DNA of 28,010 nt, from positions 1-28,010 of the forward strand of contig CAKSRC010000018.1 in the NCBI GenBank assembly GCA_934486915.1, given 5' to 3'. The notes beneath the pieces were generated by a model that searched no databases, had not been told where the DNA came from, and saw only the letters and a list, made by a program, of their open reading frames with translations. Origin of the DNA: an uncultured Eubacteriales bacterium (lineage in GTDB: Bacteria; Bacillota; Clostridia; Oscillospirales; Acutalibacteraceae). A program made the position numbers and the translations under genes. Below are positions 24,805 through 28,010 of this stretch, piece by piece (within the stretch, counting starts at the first letter, position 1; the number at the start of each line of letters is the position of its first letter).

Positions 24805-26249
24805 TGCACCTTAAAAATACATTTTTTAAGAAGTATTTTTTAGTAAACATAATCGTTATATTGGTTTCGTTTATTACCACCGGTATAATAGTTGCAGGTT
24901 TTATGTCCGGTTTTTGGGAGGAACATAAACGCGCATTACTGGATGAAAATGTAGAAAGTATAGCTTTGTTTATAAAAAGAACCCTAAAGGATAATCAAAC
25001 TGAGCTTGGTACTATAGATAATGATTTGACTAAGAATGTACTTGACACATTTTCTAACAACATAGATGCGGATGTCTTTATAACTGATGAAAATGGCGTA
25101 ATTATGCTTTTGTCACAAAGGGCTAAGGATCACTTATACTTAAACCAATCAATCCCTTCATATATTGTAGACGATGCGCTAGATGATGGATACAATGGCA
25201 AAGGTAATTTAGGCGGTATATATGATGATAATTGCTACTTTGTTGGCTCTCCAATATCAGTAGACATTGATGGCCAAAGTACTCAAATTGGCATAGTTTT
25301 TACTGCAACTGATACGTCTTATATAAAAGTATTTAGAATACATGTATTAAAAATATTTTTATTGGCGGGAATAAGCTCATTTGCAGTTGCTTTTTTGTTA
25401 TTTGGTATGTTATCATATTCCATGACAAGGCCACTAAAGCAATTGTCTAAGGCGGCTCATGATTTTGGCAAGGGAAATCTTAAATCGAGAGTTGACATTA
25501 AGGATCAAGATGAGATTGGTAATCTTTCAAGGGAATTTAATGATATGGCAGATTCCATCGAGGAATCCGAAATAGTGAGGAGAAATTTTATTTCTAATGT
25601 ATCTCATGAGCTTAAGACGCCTATGACATCTATTTGTGGTTTTGTAGATGCTATTTTAGATGGTACAATACCGCAGGAGGAACAAAAGCATTACTTAATG
25701 ATTGTAAGTGATGAGGCAAAAAGGCTTTCAAGACTTGTTAGTTCTATGTTAAACTTATCTAGGATAGACAGTGACAAAATAAAGTTAAATAAACAGAAAT
25801 TTGATATTACACAAAGTACCATAGCAGTTCTTTTCCTATTTAAAAGCAAAATTCAAGATAAAAATGTAAAAGTTATAGGTATTGATAATCTAAAAAAAGT
25901 AATGGTATGTGCAGATAAAGATATGATAACTCAAGTAATTTACAATTTAATTGAAAATGCGTGTAAATTTGTTGAGGAGAATGGCTTTATTAGTATTAAC
26001 ATTAAAGAAGAGGGAAATATCGCAATGTTTACTTTAAGAAACAGTGGGAGAGGAATTAATAGAGATGAGATGAGGCTCGTCTTTGATAAGTTCTATAAGG
26101 CGGATAAATCCAGGAGTAACAATAAAAGTGGATTGGGTCTTGGTCTCTATATTGCTAAAACAATAATTAACCGCCATAAGGGAGAAATATCGTTAAATAG
26201 TGATGGAAGCCAATATTGCGAATTTGAATTTTGGATACCTAAGAAGTAA
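24804..26249 (+). CDS. Membrane sensor histidine kinase
   Basis: This is the sensor partner of the response regulator encoded one base upstream. The 481-residue product has a first membrane span at about 11-34, an extracytoplasmic domain of about 145 residues with a Cache/PAS-like DVFITDENGVIML segment, and a second span at about 182-205. A HAMP domain (206-258) is followed by the HisKA domain with phosphoacceptor H268 in SNVSHELKTPMTS. The ATPase domain has N-box IYNLIENACKF, a G1 region NSGRGINRDEM, F-box FDKFYKAD and G2 GLGLGLYIAK. All catalytic motifs are intact. An htrA gene follows after 27 bases, so envelope stress is a reasonable guess for the signal, though the sensor domain itself does not show this. 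Confidence 0.94.
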   Translation: MHLKNTFFKKYFLVNIIVILVSFITTGIIVAGFMSGFWEEHKRALLDENVESIALFIKRTLKDNQTELGTIDNDLTKNVLDTFSNNIDADVFITDENGVIMLLSQRAKDHLYLNQSIPSYIVDDALDDGYNGKGNLGGIYDDNCYFVGSPISVDIDGQSTQIGIVFTATDTSYIKVFRIHVLKIFLLAGISSFAVAFLLFGMLSYSMTRPLKQLSKAAHDFGKGNLKSRVDIKDQDEIGNLSREFNDMADSIEESEIVRRNFISNVSHELKTPMTSICGFVDAILDGTIPQEEQKHYLMIVSDEAKRLSRLVSSMLNLSRIDSDKIKLNKQKFDITQSTIAVLFLFKSKIQDKNVKVIGIDNLKKVMVCADKDMITQVIYNLIENACKFVEENGFISINIKEEGNIAMFTLRNSGRGINRDEMRLVFDKFYKADKSRSNNKSGLGLGLYIAKTIINRHKGEISLNSDGSQYCEFEFWIPKK

Positions 26250-26276
26250 AACATATTTATAGAAGGAGTTGTGTAT

Positions 26277-27698
26277 ATGGACGAGTATAATCCAAATGAA
26301 AAAAAAGAAAATAAGGAAGCTGAAAGCGAAATCTTAAAGGAAGATTTAGAGAATGTACGCAATCAAGACTCTTTAAAAGAATCGAGTGCTCAAGGTGATA
26401 TAGAGAATAATACTGAGATTTTAGAAGAAGATATTGAGGTTATCACACCCAAAAATTCGGAACAAGTAGAGGCTGAAATTGAGGGCAAGGATATAAAATC
26501 GGAGAAAAAAAGAATAAATAAAGGTCTTGTTTTATATTTTGGAATTTTAGCTTTTATATTTTGTTTGTTTATTACGGGGATTGTTATGAGCATACGCTTA
26601 TCAGGACCCAGTATTAGCAGCTATACTACATCAAGGAATAAGGACACATTGGAAAAGGACAGCAATGTAAGTGAATATATTCCACAAGAAAATACAGTTG
26701 ATCCTAATGGGCCTAAAATAGAGATAGAAAATAATACAAACTCAAAGGACTTAAGTGCAGAACAAGTATATGCGGATGTTTCTCCTTCAATAGTAGGCAT
26801 TGTAATTTATGAAAATACAGGTGAAATAAGTCAAGATTCCAAGGGCGAAGGATCTGGGATAATTATGAGCCAGGACGGTTATATATTGACAAATTCGCAT
26901 GTTATAGGGGACTCAAAAAAATATAATGTTAAGGTAGTAGTAAATGGTAATGACGAATATGCAGGTACTGTGATTGGGTATGATACGAGGACTGATTTGG
27001 CGGTTGTAAAAATAAACGCTTCCAATCTTCCTGCAGCCACTTTTGGAAATTCTGACAACATAAAGGTTGGCTCATGGGTTTTAGCAATAGGAAATCCAGG
27101 GGGTATGGATTTTGCTAATTCTTTGACAAGGGGTATAGTTTCAGCACTTAATAGGTCAGTGTCAAGCTCAAACTCTGTTAAGTATATTCAAACTGATGCG
27201 GCGATTAATCCCGGAAATTCAGGCGGAGCACTTGTAAATATGAACGGTCAAGTTATTGGGATTAATACTTCCAAAATCGTTTCCACAGGGTTTGAGGGAA
27301 TGGGATTTGCTATCCCAATGAATACGGCAAAGAGTGTTGTTGATGATTTGATTTCTCAAGGTTATGTTTCAGGTAGAGTAAGGCTTGGAATAACGGGAAA
27401 GGTTGTAAGTTCATATCAATCCAAGCTTTATTCTGTACCGGAGGGCATTATTATTGCCGATATATCAACTGACAGTGAGCTTTCATCTAAAGGTGTTAGT
27501 AAGGGAGATATAATCACTAAAGTAAATTCAGTTCAAATTACAGGATTTGATGTTTTATTTTCAGAACTTTCAAAGCATTCTGCAGGGGATGAAGTCACTC
27601 TTTCTATATATAGACCTAAAAGTGATAAGTCCAATGAATCCAGCTTTGATGTTAAGGTTAAGGTGTTGGCAGATAAAGGCGAAACACAAAATCAATAA
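26277..27698 (+). CDS. htrA: HtrA/DegP-like membrane-anchored serine protease with PDZ domain
   Basis: It is predicted to degrade or refold misfolded proteins on the outer face of the membrane. The 473-residue product has a long acidic cytoplasmic tail (1-75), one membrane span (about 83-106), a linker, then a trypsin-like domain with the triad H208 (TNSHVI), D240 (TRTDLAVVK) and S315 (NPGNSGGALVN). A single PDZ domain occupies about 365-465. A GTG at 26271 is in frame, but GAAGGAG (26262-26268) is only two bases from it and eight from the ATG at 26277, so I take the ATG. It is the third gene of the regulator-kinase operon; htrA beside a two-component system is a common Firmicute arrangement (for example WalRK-HtrC). 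A strong terminator follows. Confidence 0.94.
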   Translation: MDEYNPNEKKENKEAESEILKEDLENVRNQDSLKESSAQGDIENNTEILEEDIEVITPKNSEQVEAEIEGKDIKSEKKRINKGLVLYFGILAFIFCLFITGIVMSIRLSGPSISSYTTSRNKDTLEKDSNVSEYIPQENTVDPNGPKIEIENNTNSKDLSAEQVYADVSPSIVGIVIYENTGEISQDSKGEGSGIIMSQDGYILTNSHVIGDSKKYNVKVVVNGNDEYAGTVIGYDTRTDLAVVKINASNLPAATFGNSDNIKVGSWVLAIGNPGGMDFANSLTRGIVSALNRSVSSSNSVKYIQTDAAINPGNSGGALVNMNGQVIGINTSKIVSTGFEGMGFAIPMNTAKSVVDDLISQGYVSGRVRLGITGKVVSSYQSKLYSVPEGIIIADISTDSELSSKGVSKGDIITKVNSVQITGFDVLFSELSKHSAGDEVTLSIYRPKSDKSNESSFDVKVKVLADKGETQNQ

Positions 27699-27702
27699 AG
27701 AT

Positions 27703-27746
27703 AATCGAGGTATCATTCAGGTTGATACCTCGATTTTATTTTATTT
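27703..27746 (+). terminator. Intrinsic terminator of the regulator-kinase-htrA operon
   Basis: A perfect 13-bp stem (AATCGAGGTATCA at 27703-27715 with 27723-27735) has a 7-base loop and is followed by TTATTTTATTT. It begins 4 bases after the htrA stop. Confidence 0.92.
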
Positions 27747-27790
27747 CGCTTGCTTATAGGAAAATACTTGTATTTTATTTAAATAATGTA

Positions 27791-27819
27791 TTGACAATAG
27801 GAAAGACGAGTGATATAAT
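27791..27819 (+). promoter_or_regulatory. Perfect-consensus promoter P1 for the tRNA unit
   Basis: TTGACA (27791-27796), a 17-base spacer and TATAAT (27814-27819) match the sigma-A consensus at all twelve positions. No protein gene follows; the first downstream gene is the tRNA at 27937, about 110 bases beyond the expected start site. Confidence 0.85.
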
Positions 27820-27884
27820 ATAAAACATAGTGCAAATTCAAATCGAACAAATACTGAATTGAGAAAATAAGAAATAAAAAAAGC

Positions 27885-27914
27885 TTGACAATTAGGTATG
27901 AGTTGTGATATATT
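27885..27914 (+). promoter_or_regulatory. Second tRNA promoter P2
   Basis: TTGACA (27885-27890) and TATATT (27909-27914) lie 18 bases apart. The surrounding sequence resembles P1 closely, including AATTAGG against AATAGG and TGATATATTATTAAA against TGATATAATATAAAA, so P2 and P1 look like copies. Transcription would start about 16 bases before the tRNA. Confidence 0.75.
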
Positions 27915-27936
27915 ATTAAAGTGCTAGTTTTGATAC

Positions 27937-28009
27937 GCTGGTGTAGCTCAGTTGGTAGAGCAGCTGATTTGTAATCAGCAGGTCGGGGGTTCAAGTCCGT
28001 CCACCAGCT
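27937..28009 (+). tRNA. tRNA-Thr (anticodon UGU)
   Basis: The cloverleaf can be folded completely: acceptor GCTGGTG with CACCAGC, D-stem GCTC/GAGC, anticodon stem GCTGA/TCAGC with loop TTTGTAA, five-base variable loop, and T-loop TTCAAGT. The anticodon TGT is at 27970-27972 and reads ACA and related threonine codons. The T-stem (27985-27989 with 27997-28001) contains a G-G mismatch at 27987/27999 and a G-U pair, which is unusual. The discriminator base is T at 28009. The sequence stops one base later, so whether CCA is encoded cannot be seen. More tRNA or rRNA genes may follow outside the window. Confidence 0.93.
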
Positions 28010-28010
28010 C

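Noticed and set aside
27779..27994. Minus-strand 71-codon frame beginning MNPRPADYKSAAL
   Set aside because: This is the reverse complement of the tRNA-Thr gene; the peptide is a well-known false translation of tRNA antisense DNA.

Overview
The window reads as a chromosome segment of a low-GC, endospore-forming Firmicute, most likely a member of the Clostridia. The support is direct: AT-rich DNA with strong AGGAGG-type ribosome binding sites and several TTG starts, AddAB recombination instead of RecBCD, an alpha/beta-type small acid-soluble spore protein, a SpoVAE homologue, and the LL-diaminopimelate aminotransferase (DapL) lysine route known from many Clostridia. Codon style and gene density look uniform. 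I see no prophage, insertion sequence, CRISPR array or obvious island.

Layout. 1-5853 (minus): addB-addA, with addA running off the left edge. 6043-8022 (plus): a cyclophilin lipoprotein, two paralogous small membrane proteins and thioredoxin. 8065-9826 (minus): a small unknown protein and an orphan solute-binding lipoprotein. 9923-13544 (minus): a tight dapF-pyrG-dapL operon. 13777-15585 (plus): lepA. 15764-16744 (minus): a spore SASP gene with its own sigma-G-like promoter, and a stand-alone soluble GHKL kinase. 17050-18714 (plus): a DEAD-box RNA helicase. 18854-23466 (plus): two tandem sodium/amino-acid symporters followed by an NhaC-type Na+/H+ antiporter. 23601-23957 (minus): a solitary spoVAE. 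24115-27698 (plus): response regulator, sensor kinase and HtrA protease. 27937-28009 (plus): tRNA-Thr(UGU) behind two promoters.

How the parts fit. Several units concern the cell envelope: lipid-anchored cyclophilin, HtrA protease under a two-component system, and meso-DAP synthesis for peptidoglycan. A second theme is sodium-coupled amino-acid uptake, with two AGCS symporters bringing in Na+ and NhaC able to expel it; this would suit an amino-acid-fermenting anaerobe (inference). Two sporulation genes lie apart from their usual partners.

I did not find a clearly new system; most of the window is ordinary housekeeping. The items most worth a second look are the stand-alone kinase, the isolated spoVAE, the duplicated tRNA promoter, the tRNA T-stem mismatch, and the hairpin leader before nhaC.
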